Shown: positions 10,871 through 20,540, counted from the stretch's first letter. The stretch is DNA of 25,301 nucleotides from Phoronis ovalis (GCA_028565635.1 JAOXYB010058168.1:1-25301), one strand, 5' to 3'. Notes: a model not told the origin generated them from the sequence alone. Made by a program: numbers and translations.

Positions 10871-10917
10871 CTTCTATCTGTGCTCGTCATGATGAAAGTT
10901 TGCAGTAATGATTAGTC

Positions 10918-12768
10918 TCATGAAAGTGTTGCTTCCTTGCCGGCAATCCAACCCATAACCATTGCTTGGCCAATTGTTGCCCCACCAGACCAGTATCCCT
11001 CCCCACTCATTGTCCCAACAGCATTGCCTGCACCAAATAGGCCTTTAATCGGTTCACCATCTCGACCAATTACTTGACATTTTTCATTCACAAGAGGTCC
11101 TCCTTTTGTATCCAGAACAGACGGTGCTAGTATTACTGCGTAATATGGCCCTGTGGTTGATAATGGAAACATAGTACGATTTGGCTTGTCATTTGTATAG
11201 TGTCTTGTACTCCACTGATTTGTTCTCCCTTGGTGCTGTCCTCGTCCAAAGTCTTCGTCTAATCCATCTTCTGCGTAATTGTTAAACATTTTAATCGTCC
11301 GTTGGAGCTCAACTGCAAAGTTTTGTTCTAGTTTAAATTCTCCAATTCTTGATTGTAGAGATTGTAGACGAAGCTGTATATTGTTAGATAAGTCTAGGAG
11401 ATTACTTGCTTTAATGTAATATTTGCTTTTTGGATTTCTAGGCAGCGAGCAAAAAATTTCGGATCCCCATAAATGCACACCACGTTCATCCGTTATCAAG
11501 AACAGTAATTTATTAGGCAAGTCACCAGTATCGTCTTTTGACCAATGTATTTTGAGTCGACTATCATAATGCATTTTTTCATCAAATATCCGTTTTCCTG
11601 TTTTGTTTACTATAATCATACTGTCAGCTTGTGGAAACCAAACACTTTGAACAGATTCCCACCCCTTAGCAAGCCTTTCCTCTAAAAGAGTCGAAGCTCC
11701 CCAAACTTTGTCCATTTCTACAAGTGGACAACCAAGTTCTTTGGCTAACTTGTGAAAATCTCCAGTATTGCAAGAACTTGCACATGTTCCGTAAATCGGC
11801 CCTGGCAAATGTCGTTCTACCATTTGCAAATTTTGAGCAAACCCACCACTTGCGAATATCACACCTTTTTGGGCTTTCAGAAACAAGTGACCGTGATTGC
11901 ACCGTACTCGTACACCAATCACTTTTTGGCTATCATTAATAATAAGGCCATTCACTGGACTGTTCATTTTGATTTCAACTGATTCTTTTTTGAGAGATTT
12001 TTTCAAATACTGAACAAGGATAATCCCGAATGGTTGGGTCATAAGAGGTTGGAGACGCACAAGTTCTTTTAAGCTTGGCACATAGTGTGATAAGTATGCT
12101 ATACCTGGCTCAATGACCTTTATAATGTAAGCAAGTCCCTGTAGCATACTTTTCACAATGTTAGGATAACCAACACTCAAAGCTCGTCCTGTTAGCGTTG
12201 CTTTGTTTGCATTAGCTGGATCATATTGGTAATCTATTAGTGGTTTGTCACTTAAAGTAGCAACTTTTAGATGAGGAAGACATCTTTTCTGTTCTAGTTC
12301 GTTCACCATTTGTCTGCCAACGTCGTAATATTTCACTAGCCAATCAAGTTCGGTGTCACTTAATCCCAGCTTTTTCTCATCAGCGGTATATTTTGTTGGA
12401 AAACTGAGCATTGCCATCAGTTTTATTACATAATTTTTGGAATCTTCTTTTTCCATGAGGTGGTTGTTTGGTATCCAGAATACACCCCCACTCTTGGATG
12501 TAGTTCCACCAAACGTTGTACTTTTTTCTAAAACAATGACATCTTTACATCCGTTAAATTTGGCGCTTAAGGCGCTAATGCATCCTGCTGCACCTGACCC
12601 CACAACTATTAAATCATAGTGCCCATCAAAGATTTTCTCTTGTGACTCGTGAAGAATGTTAGAAGATATTGCTGCTACGGCAGCGACACTTCGACTGTTA
12701 GCTGCGGTAGCTATTTTATGTGCAATTTGCGTATTGACAAACTTCATAATCGCGAACTTCAATATCAT
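10918..12768 (-). CDS. FAD-dependent 3-ketosteroid delta1-dehydrogenase-like oxidoreductase
   Basis: A 616-residue uninterrupted frame. After a basic leader comes a dinucleotide-binding start, YDLIVVGSGAAG (51-62). FGGTTSKSGG (86-95) and WIPNN (98-102) follow, then VIFASGGF (303-310), NKTGKRIFDE (388-397) and a C-terminal FAD-contact block (576-610) containing GAGN and GYWSGGATIG. This order is that of the FAD_binding_2 superfamily (fumarate reductase/KstD). In KstD the tyrosine and the glycine four residues on, in the GRTYPGPGATIG motif, are catalytic (Tyr487 and Gly491 in Rhodococcus KstD1); here they match Tyr592 and Gly596. Fumarate reductases lack that motif, so KstD-like is preferred; substrate is unknown. 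Residues 1-40 contain no Asp or Glu but several Lys/Arg and many Ala/Ser, as in a mitochondrial presequence. The first ATG is chosen because an in-frame TAA lies at 12808-12810; Met8 is an alternative. Intronless, so it may be a retrocopy or an old bacterial acquisition. I see no disabling mutation and no canonical AATAAA within copy B on this strand. Confidence 0.85.
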   Translation of the reverse strand: MILKFAIMKFVNTQIAHKIATAANSRSVAAVAAISSNILHESQEKIFDGHYDLIVVGSGAAGCISALSAKFNGCKDVIVLEKSTTFGGTTSKSGGVFWIPNNHLMEKEDSKNYVIKLMAMLSFPTKYTADEKKLGLSDTELDWLVKYYDVGRQMVNELEQKRCLPHLKVATLSDKPLIDYQYDPANANKATLTGRALSVGYPNIVKSMLQGLAYIIKVIEPGIAYLSHYVPSLKELVRLQPLMTQPFGIILVQYLKKSLKKESVEIKMNSPVNGLIINDSQKVIGVRVRCNHGHLFLKAQKGVIFASGGFAQNLQMVERHLPGPIYGTCASSCNTGDFHKLAKELGCPLVEMDKVWGASTLLEERLAKGWESVQSVWFPQADSMIIVNKTGKRIFDEKMHYDSRLKIHWSKDDTGDLPNKLLFLITDERGVHLWGSEIFCSLPRNPKSKYYIKASNLLDLSNNIQLRLQSLQSRIGEFKLEQNFAVELQRTIKMFNNYAEDGLDEDFGRGQHQGRTNQWSTRHYTNDKPNRTMFPLSTTGPYYAVILAPSVLDTKGGPLVNEKCQVIGRDGEPIKGLFGAGNAVGTMSGEGYWSGGATIGQAMVMGWIAGKEATLS

Positions 12769-12805
12769 CTCGTTGTTGGTAGTCAGTACTGTGTACGGTA
12801 TGCGA

Positions 12806-12812
12806 TTTTATA
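12806..12812 (-). promoter_or_regulatory. Candidate TATA box of the FAD gene
   Basis: On the minus strand ATATAAAATCGCA lies with its TATAAAA about 40 bp before the start codon. Initiation 22-30 bp downstream would give a very short leader near CAGTACTGACT. TATA-like strings are common in AT-rich DNA, so this is weak. Confidence 0.3.
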
Positions 12813-13558
12813 TTTTACTGTAAGGTTTCTATTATTAATACTGAATAAAATGACTCGTGAAGAGATATGGTCACACCGGCAGCTAGGCGTGCAGCTAGTT
12901 TTGTTATGTCTTATTCACAGGGAACTGGTGCTAAAATAAAAGATAAAATGACTGAACAAAATATATTTCCACTTCTGTAATTCACACTTATCCCAAGTTG
13001 TCAAAAATCCCACAAAAATAAAAAAAAAAACACAATATAAAATAAAGTTTTTATACCTTCTTGAATATTTAACTTCTTGAAAATTCTTGTGCAGATCGTT
13101 GGATTCTGCACCAATTGTTATGCTTAGGAATGAAGTAAAACACAACAAGGTTGTAAGGTATAACTCAGACTCATGACTGATTTTAATTAATAATTTCAAA
13201 GATTATATACAGTAAGAAGATTGAACCATGATCATCAGGTGTAAGACTTTAGAGCTTAATTCAGAAGCCAGAAAACAGGTAAACAATTGCATGGCTTATG
13301 GCTTGACCAGTTCATTCATTAGATAAAAAGAAGCACGTACACCTGATTTAGTCAATGCATAATTAAGCTTTGGCCAGTCAATGACCAATGAACTCTAAAG
13401 TACAAAGTAACAAACATGTCCATTGATTCTGGATATCAATTAACTTTTAATGAGGCAAAAACCAAAATGACTAATTATCGATACAACAATAACTGGGTCT
13501 TGTACTATATAGAATATTATCTGACAGAGATGCCAAGGTCAGGCCAAAAATATGTGGG
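12813..13558. other. Upstream flank of the FAD gene, no clear gene
   Basis: AT-rich, with an A-rich tract at 13015-13032. A minus-strand frame at 12915-13199 encodes hydrophobic, Phe-rich peptide without conserved features and is probably chance. Confidence 0.35.
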
Positions 13559-13942
13559 AGATCAGTCCCGGGGGGTACTCAAGGTTTTTTGAATGTGGGG
13601 ATGTGCCACGGAACCCAATCCAAAATTTTAGCTTGTAGCAAACCCAATCCAAATTTTTTGAAATTTTAGGGTAGCAATCCAAATTTTGTGAAATATAAGG
13701 GTAGCAATCCAAAATTTGATTAGCAATCCATTTTTACGCAAACTGACTGATACAAACCAAATTCCAAAATTTATTTATGGATACAAACCTAAAATTAGTC
13801 CAAATTATTAGCTGTAAGCAGTGGGTAGCAATCCAAATTTTTTAATATCTTTAAGGTAGCAATACAAAAAAATACAGTAAGAAGTATACAATCCACATCC
13901 AAAATTTTCAACTGGGCTGCACACCCCCCCCGGGAGATTAGT
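13559..13942. mobile_element. CCCGGG-ended MITE, copy 1
   Basis: The element runs about 13567-13934, starting CCCGGGGGGTACTCAAGG and ending CCCCCCCCGGG. It is flanked by AGATCAGT (13559-13566) and AGATTAGT (13935-13942), an 8-bp target duplication with one difference. The interior repeats GGTAGCAATCCAAATTTT and variants at least five times. The right end lacks the full inverted terminus (TTGAGTAC) that copy 2 retains. Confidence 0.65.
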
Positions 13943-14139
13943 GTTTTTGTGACGTCATTTGTATATATAAGTAGGAAAATTAGCAAATTTTAGCGGGTGA
14001 CTTGGCATGTTTGTTATCAAGGGGTGACACCAGAATTGAAAATTTCATGGTTGAATTGAAATAATGTTTTACCAATCAGCGCAAGCACCCACAATAAACT
14101 AACAAGAATAACTCTAAGTTCCTTAAACTATCGTCGAAA

Positions 14140-14289
14140 AATGTTTCCATCCACGTACCTCCACAGACAGACAATATTCAACAACAAACTCAACAGCTGT
14201 CCCGAAGACGGAGAGGAAATTGATCTTTTACTCAAAGTAGGTCACCGGAAACAGTATCTTGTCTTCGGAATTACGTAGATGGAAACGTT
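14140..14289. repeat. Nested inverted repeat between the two MITE copies
   Basis: AATGTTTCCATCCACGTA (14140-14157) is the near complement (16 of 18) of 14272-14289. Inside it, CCGAAGAC (14202-14209) pairs with GTCTTCGG (14261-14268). The two pairs are nested, as in the ends of a small fold-back element, into whose right side copy 2 may have inserted. Confidence 0.5.
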
Positions 14290-14294
14290 AGGGG

Positions 14295-14631
14295 CGGGAG
14301 GGGGTACTCAAAGTTTTTTGACTACGGGGATGTGCCGCGGAACTCAATCCAAAATTTTAGCATGTGGTAGCAAACCCAATCCAAAGTTTTTGAAATTTAG
14401 GGTAGCAATCCAAATTTTGTGAAATGCATAAGGGTAGTAATCCAAAATTGATATTTGAGTATAGCAATCCATTTTTACGACGCAAAATGACTCGTACAAA
14501 CCAAATTCCAAAATTTATTTATGGATACAAACCGCAATCCAAAAAAATACAGTAAGAACTATACAATGTAAATCCAAAATTTTCAAATGGGCTGAACACC
14601 CCCACCAAAAAATAACTTGAGTACCCCCGGG
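14295..14631. mobile_element. CCCGGG-ended MITE, copy 2
   Basis: Same family and orientation as copy 1, sharing GATGTGCC.CGGAAC and the AGCAATCCAAATTTT repeats. Its ends are inverted: the left reads GGGGGTACTCAAAGTT and the right, reverse-complemented, CCCGGGGGTACTCAAGTTAT. I could not find a target duplication, so the left boundary is approximate. Confidence 0.65.
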
Positions 14632-14779
14632 TCTAGTTTAAGAAGTTTAGAGTTGTTCTGGTTGTTGTACGAGGCCCAGCCTCAGACACATGGGCTAAAT
14701 CGACCATTTCTGTGTTTTTTTGGCATTTGTGTGAGATTTTCGACCACTTTTTGATGTGAATGGTGGAAGTGGAAATACA

Positions 14780-14853
14780 TTTATTTCAGTCATTTCATTT
14801 TTTTATTCATTTAAAAATAAAAGGAATTTAAAAAATGAAAAGACTGAAATAAA
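14780..14853. repeat. Fold-back with a 24-bp stem
   Basis: 14780-14803 and 14830-14853 are inverted copies with 23 of 24 matching and a 26-nt loop. Core TTTATTTCAGTC / GACTGAAATAAA. Probably a fold-back MITE remnant; a hairpin RNA cannot be excluded. Confidence 0.6.
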
Positions 14854-14928
14854 TATATAGCACCAGTTTTCCCTGTGGTTCTTCCCTTTATCAGCTGTAT
14901 GTATGCCACGTCACGGACTTCACGAAAT

Positions 14929-15260
14929 CACCTCCATGTTGTAGCTCAATGCTCGCACTTAAAAATCGGCAATGCTTGCTGCTCGCGTTTAACACGAAAA
15001 ATTAACAACCAAAAAAAAAAACGGTGGCCGAAAAAATCGACAACCAAAAAAAAAACGTCGACAAACAAAATAGTTAACAAGATTACAAAACTAAGCAAAA
15101 AAAAATGGTCGCCAAGAGACCATGCTCGCTACTCGCACTTAACAGACCTGAGACTAATATAACTAAAGTTATATTAGTCTCAGTAACAGACCAAGGCAAT
15201 GCTCGTTGCTCGCACTTAACAGACCCCAATGCTCGTTGCCCACCCCCCTATATCCCTCAA
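14929..15260 (+). mobile_element. GCTCGC-type repeat element, copy 1
   Basis: The unit AATGCTCGCTGCTCGCACTT plus AACAGA is repeated at both sides of an A-rich middle that includes ATGGTCGCCAA. The same order occurs in reverse complement at 23724-24041. The right end keeps a C-run (CCCACCCCCCTATA); the left end looks decayed and no target duplication was found. The open frames across it are a by-product of low-complexity A-runs and are not genes. Confidence 0.6.
15140..15192. repeat. 35-bp near-perfect palindrome flanked by a 9-bp duplication
   Basis: CTGAGACTAATATAACT (15148-15164) and its exact complement (15167-15183) are separated by only AA. Around it, TAACAGACC occurs at 15140-15148 and again at 15184-15192, leaving a 35-bp insert. 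It interrupts copy 1 of the GCTCGC element, so it is the younger event. It looks like two transposon inverted termini joined with almost nothing between them. Confidence 0.75.
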
Positions 15261-16144
15261 TACTGTATGATACGGCAAAGGCGAGCTGTTTTTATTGAAA
15301 CAAGAAAAGTCTTTAAAAAAAGGACAGGCGCTCGCAGTATTTTGAAATAAATATTCCTACATAACATAATCATACTGTATGAGCACCAAACTTGTACACG
15401 TAAAATGTTGATAAGCTAATGCATTATTTGTGCACAGCCGTTTTACAGGTATGTTAATGTTATTAGCTGTCAGTGCCAACTGGGTGTTAAATTAGCTGAA
15501 AAAAAGTGCTTGTAATTAAGCTAAAATTAAACAATCTAATTACGAGTTTAAAGAGAAATGGAAGAGATTGGAAGAGTCTATTTGTACATCATACAAATTC
15601 AAGGTAGTATTCTGTGAAGGGCACAGTATCAACCTAATACGCTTGTAAACTCGCGGAAAAAAATGACATCAAGTACAAATTATTATATTTATTCAAATAA
15701 CAATTATTCTGTATCACAAAACAAAACATTAAGCTTTATATGGAGAATTAATACGATGATGAAAGTGGTCATACTTCTTTCGTGCACCACTTCGTGAAAT
15801 CAATGTAACTTGAGATATAAGCATGCTAAATAAAAATCTTGTTGAGAAAAACCGAGAAAAATACGACTAATTGTATCCTGTCCTCTTCGTAATGACAATA
15901 AAGTAGTGTATAGGTTGCGCAATAAACACTTAGTCAAACAGCAAATATTTTACGAATTAGTTATTGGCTTATTTTATTCGGAACACTTGCTGCTCAACTA
16001 TTTCGTTTAAGAATCTATGGGAAATTGTCCGTCTTAATGACTTGATATATGTCTCAAAAAGTTATCATTATAATGTCCACAAAATAACACATTGATGGAC
16101 TTGTAAACAGGTGGTTAACTTTAAATATTCTGAATTAGCATTTT

Positions 16145-16166
16145 TAACTTGTCATATGACAAGTTA
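16145..16166. repeat. 22-bp perfect palindrome
   Basis: TAACTTGTCATATGACAAGT plus TA is its own reverse complement, centred on an NdeI-type CATATG. No target duplication was seen. Confidence 0.65.
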
Positions 16167-16995
16167 TTAGAATATTTACGATAAAGAGACGTTATGTATT
16201 GGACAACTGATATTTATCTATGTATGGGAGGAATAATGAAATCATTTATTTTGCAAAATGTTCACAGGTTTTTGTGCTAATGAAAAACATGTATGCCTGC
16301 GTCATATATGTACAGAATCCCGGCAGAGAACAATGGCGTACTTAATTAAGACTTTTAGTTTTATATCATCGCTAATTTGTAATGCGGAAATAATCTAATA
16401 ACCATTTAATGACATACATTGTACATTGTATTCCATGAAACTAACGAACACAAAAAGTTAATACACTTTATATATACGACACATCAACTATTTCATGTGT
16501 TCAATGTGTATTTATAATCTTCCGCACATTGGACCTAATATATAGCAATAGAATTAAATACTGAAACAAAAATATCTAAATTAAAATGAAAAACATTACA
16601 CTTGGATTGCATAAAACTTTTTAATCTCGATTACTTTTTTTGTATGATTTAAAAAGCACTTTTCACACGAAATTTTTAAAACACCAATTGCGTCGTACAG
16701 ACATCTCCGCATCTAATCTAGTTTAGGAGACAGTTTGTGTGTTAAAAATTCACAGCATGCTATTGACACATTAATCACGTACCCAGCCACATCGCAGCTG
16801 AAGTGCGAATAAGGAAGACACTCGTCCAAATATACATTAATTAATAATTAGTTACCTTTCAGAGTCGTTCTGTATTCGATTCGCGCTAGAATGGATGTTT
16901 TTGTACTAAAAAAAAAATTCTTTCCTATAATCCTGATCTGTGATAGATATAGTTATAAATTCGGTATATGCAATGTGTTTTGCAATGAATATAAA

Positions 16996-17015
16996 ATATA
17001 TATATATATATATAT
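16996..17015. repeat. (AT)10 microsatellite
   Basis: Uninterrupted dinucleotide repeat. Confidence 0.9.
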
Positions 17016-17492
17016 TCCCTGCTGTTTTTCAATAAATGCACCGGTTCCTTCAAAAGATAAGTACTTTAATGCGTCGTCCACATATTGTTTTTGTTTCTTT
17101 TTTCTTTAGAGCAAGCTATCTCTTTAGTTCTACCCTGCCGCGTATCTCTAACTAACTCTGTAGGTTTTTAAGCTGTCGAGAGATACTATCGTTTTGACCT
17201 ACCACGTTGATGGGCAGGCCACTGGTTATCAGGAAGCCGGTGTTTTACATGTAATATCAACTGCCTGAAGACATGTACCCACACCGGGCTGACTATGGGA
17301 TTTACGAGAGGTTGGATGCTTATTATGTTCTAATATACCTCCCTTTAAAAAGATATTTAGCTGTTGTTTTCTAATTTTAATTTAAACCATTAGGTTGAAA
17401 ACTTCCAGAAAATGTCATTAGTGCATTTTTGCTATACTACCGTCTTGCAATAAGCAGCCATTTATCACGTTAGCCTATTTCCAAATGTTAGG

Positions 17493-17518
17493 ATATTCCA
17501 TATTTTCATATGGAATAT
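17493..17518. repeat. 11-bp stem hairpin
   Basis: ATATTCCATAT and ATATGGAATAT flank a TTTC loop. No function assigned. Confidence 0.6.
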
Positions 17519-18201
17519 GACTTCAGAACATCCCCCGTTTTAAGTTAATTTAACAAGTTGGGAAATGTGTTCAAATTTGATGAGAGGGTAATTGTTAGAA
17601 TTAAATATAACAAACTCCAAAATACCTTATAAATATTTTTATTTTTAATAAAACAAAATAAATTTAACACTTGTAACATACATAATTAATGGATGCTGTA
17701 ATTTTCATGTACTCAAGCAGGGGGTGTATGAGAGAAGCAAAACATTAAAGGTAACAGAGTAATTACGAAACTTACAGGTTTACATCTTATTTCTATGTTA
17801 AACAGAAATTATTAATGCTCGTACAGGAATTAAACCATGCAAATGCGACACTGAAAATATGTTTACTCACAATCTTATATAAATGATTTATAGTAAACGT
17901 CACCGCTTAATTAACAGCTGTAGTCTTGGGTAATTACAGCTAAAAATGATAGATCTGTATTTTAATAACTAAACTTGATAGTTTAATCACATGAACAAAA
18001 AACGTTGAGCACTGATAATAAAAAAGCAATCTTTGTTTTAAAAGAAATAACGATTTTCATTAAATTCAATAGTGGCCCATAACAAGTCCAACCCTTGTCA
18101 TTTAACAAACAAGGATATCTGTTTGTATGGTATTTTGATATCCTTGTATCTCTAAACCGCGCCGGTCTCCTACTTCGTTATACAAACTTAGAACGACTAC
18201 A

Positions 18202-18207
18202 TTTATT
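18202..18207 (-). terminator. Candidate poly(A) signal of the NET gene
   Basis: TTTATT on the plus strand gives AATAAA on the minus strand, about 290 nt after the stop codon. It is the first canonical hexamer I find in that direction; a second lies at 17638-17643. Confidence 0.4.
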
Positions 18208-18498
18208 TTCACTCAATATAAGTGGTATCCTAAACCAACCTCCTAATATTTAGATAAGAGTTAGATTTGGAAAATCTGTCAAGAATGATCGACTCAAACA
18301 AGCTTTGATGTCTATCAACTGTTTATAATGTTTAGTTTCCTGCCAAAATACTGTCCGTTTTAATACCATCACAATTATATCACTCTAACTAATTTTTAAT
18401 TCATCTTTCAACTGCCGTGAATAATACAAGATTTTTCATTACTTTCAACTCGTTTCAATATGTTTATCCCAGATGTTACCGACACGTTACCGTAAAAT

Positions 18499-20136
18499 TC
18501 ACGGTGCTACAGCAGGTCCTAAACGAGAGCCGTATAAAGCGGCGTATGGTGAATAGTACGGTCCCAAACTTTGTAAAGGTAAAGGTGGCACTGTGCCTGC
18601 AGATAGACTGGGTACAGTTCCAGGTTTACTATAAGGATGATACCTTGTCGCTGACACTGGGCTCAAACTAGTTGGGTAAGCCCGGCGTAATGAATTAGGA
18701 CTTATTGAACCTGTTGGTGGGTAGAGTCCTTGTGAAAGACTTGTTGCAGCGGGAAAACTATAAAGTCCTGGTAAAACAGACAATGATGCGACAGATTCAC
18801 TGGTCGACGTGTGACTACGTAAATGTTGTAATAATTCCTCGGGTGACTGAAATCTTTTACCGCAGTATTCAGTACCCGATACCCAATTACATACATGTGG
18901 CAATGCCGATTGCTGTGGTGCTGGTGGTGCAGTTGCGGTAAGCGCATGTGGATAAAGTGCCTGTAATCCTGTTAGTGAAGGGACGCCGGGTAAAAGACCA
19001 GCTCCTGCAAATAACTGAGACTGTAAACTAAGCCTATCAAGTCCTGAAGCAGTGGAAGTTGGAAGTCCATATAATGATTTATGGTGGCTACACTCTGTAC
19101 AACCAGCAGCACACTGTGTAGTAGACAACTGAGCGCTGTGTAAACTCATTTGGCATGTGGTACAATATGGATCGCGGCATATTGGAACTAAGTTACTCCC
19201 TCCTGTTGCCGTTTTTACACGAGCGTAAGCAACGTACGGATTGCCAGGAGAGGAGGCTCCGCTTTTTAAAGCAGCTGCGGCGTGTAAGCTAGCTAAACTG
19301 TGAGCCGATAAACTGGCACCATAAGCGGAATTTATTGTTGCTGGATCGAAAGGTACATGTCCGAATAAATGAGGATAATATCCAGGATGAAGTAAAGCTC
19401 CAGGATGGGTTATTCCCATAGATGTGTCAGTAGTTCTAGCAGTAGGTGTTGTACCTGTTGCTTGTATTGTCAGTAATCCTGATTTTGTAGTTGTGTCTGC
19501 ATCGGTAGTACCGCGTCCAATCTCACGATAAGTTGAGCAGATACTTTTTGAAATATTTGGTGAATTATTACTATTTTCTCTTGGACTAGCAGACGATCTT
19601 GTAGGTGATTTACTGCCAGACTTTTCGGTTGTAGAAATTGGAATCGGTACGAGAGGGGGTATGTCTTTCGGTATTCTATCCCGTGATCGTTTTCCAGAAC
19701 TTCCATTTGGCGAGTGTTGCTTCCCATTAGACAAAGGGCGTTTATTCTCATCAGTGCTACTTGGAGATTTTGAAGGAGAATTTTTATCGTCCGTTTTCTT
19801 TTCTAAAGGTGGTATTATTGGCTTGGATGGTGTTGTGTCTTTGCCGATACTGCTACATGTTTGTGCCAAAAGTGCCAGTGGGCTTTTCTTTGCATCAAGC
19901 TGGAAAGCAAAATAAAAATTAGTTATTAAAATAACAAAATAAACCGATCTCTGTTTACACTGGAAATAACATTACCGATTCCCTTTAATAGCTTGACAAG
20001 GACCCAAACGTATATATAAACTAAGAAGCAATGAAAACACAAAGTTGATAGATAAATTCTATGTTCAACTCACCGTAGTCGGCAAAGGTTGCAAATAATC
20101 CGGATGTAAATATTGAGCTGTGCTTGTAGTAAGCAT
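18499..20136 (-). CDS. noc-like: NET-family zinc-finger transcriptional regulator (NocA/Elbow/ZNF503/703)
   Basis: Two exons: 20074-20136 (21 codons) and 18499-19899, joined in phase 0 across a 174-bp intron (GTGAGT...TTTCCAG), giving 487 residues. ATG at 20136 has an in-frame TAA two codons upstream. Exon 1 supplies YLHPDYLQPLPTT; exon 2 opens with LDAKKSPLALLAQTCSSIG, the conserved NET N-terminal Sp element. Basic patch GKRSRDR near 90 may aid nuclear import. A buttonhead-like cysteine motif, CRDPYCTTC (262-270), is followed by CAAGCTEC (284-291). The single atypical C2H2 finger spans 358-384 with C-x8-C-x12-H-x3-H. The tail keeps RYHPYSKP (440-447) and LGPYYSPYAALYGSRLG (466-482). NET proteins act as nuclear co-repressors in limb, eye, tracheal and brain patterning. 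I do not see the FKPY Groucho motif of the fly proteins. The minus-strand frame read alone starts inside exon 2 at a TTG (19869) and misses the conserved start. Confidence 0.93.
19900..20073 (-). other. Intron of the NET-family gene
   Basis: Donor ACG|GTGAGT and acceptor TTTGCTTTCCAG|CTT. Phase 0. Removing it joins PTT to LDAKKSP exactly as in fly NocA and vertebrate homologues, where the motif is continuous. Confidence 0.9.
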
Positions 20137-20341
20137 TTTTTAAAAACTGTTATGAACTATTCTCTACGTCGTAGAACAAAATAAAGCGTTGTTAACGCTA
20201 GCAATTTCTTTTACCAACTGCTAGCCGACGATGAACCACACAAGTTTATTGAGTCATGCCGCACAGTTAGACTACATATAGAAGATAAATTTGCCGACAA
20301 CAGTTGTGAATTACTAACAGATAAAAGAGATATGCCGCTGT

Positions 20342-20461
20342 CCAATCAGATCCCAGAATATGGATTATTATTCATTCCGATTGGTGGATATTCACAATGT
20401 GACGTCATGCATGATAAATACAAGGCGATGATGGATTGGTGTGTGATTAGTAACAGCCAAT
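20342..20461 (-). promoter_or_regulatory. CCAAT-box cluster around a perfect CRE, NET gene upstream region
   Basis: CCAAT at 20342-20346 and 20457-20461 reads on the plus strand; ATTGG at 20380-20384 and 20435-20439 gives CCAAT on the minus strand. Between the inner two lies the palindromic CREB/ATF site TGACGTCA (20400-20407). The cluster is 206-325 bp before the start codon. NF-Y and CREB/ATF sites of this kind mark proximal promoters in animals. The mixed orientation would also fit a bidirectional promoter, but I see no divergent gene. Confidence 0.55.
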
Positions 20462-20540
20462 AGTTATCACATATTTGAGAAGTTGTTGGCTATAAGCCAG
20501 TCGCCAGATAACACGCTAATCAATCATTCTGAGGGCTGAA

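Larger units (their letters stand above)
15361..18201. other. Gene-free interval between repeat cluster and NET gene
   Basis: AT-rich sequence on both strands with no recognisable exon. It contains an (AT)10 microsatellite (16996-17015), a 22-bp palindrome (16145-16166) and a hairpin with an 11-bp stem (17493-17518). A TTTATT (17638-17643) is a distal poly(A)-signal candidate for the minus-strand gene. Confidence 0.5.

Noticed and set aside
11666-12619. Open frames on both strands inside the FAD gene
   Set aside because: Shadows of the 616-codon frame, which alone carries conserved motifs.
12915-13199. 94-codon minus-strand frame with a signal-peptide-like start
   Set aside because: Phe/Tyr-rich translation of an A/T-rich tract, no conserved residues; an in-frame stop separates the FAD start from upstream sequence.
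14875-15350. 95- and 81-codon plus-strand frames
   Set aside because: Lys/Asn-rich translations of A-runs within the GCTCGC element.
18417-19915. Open frames in other frames over the NET gene
   Set aside because: Shadows of exon 2, without family resemblance.
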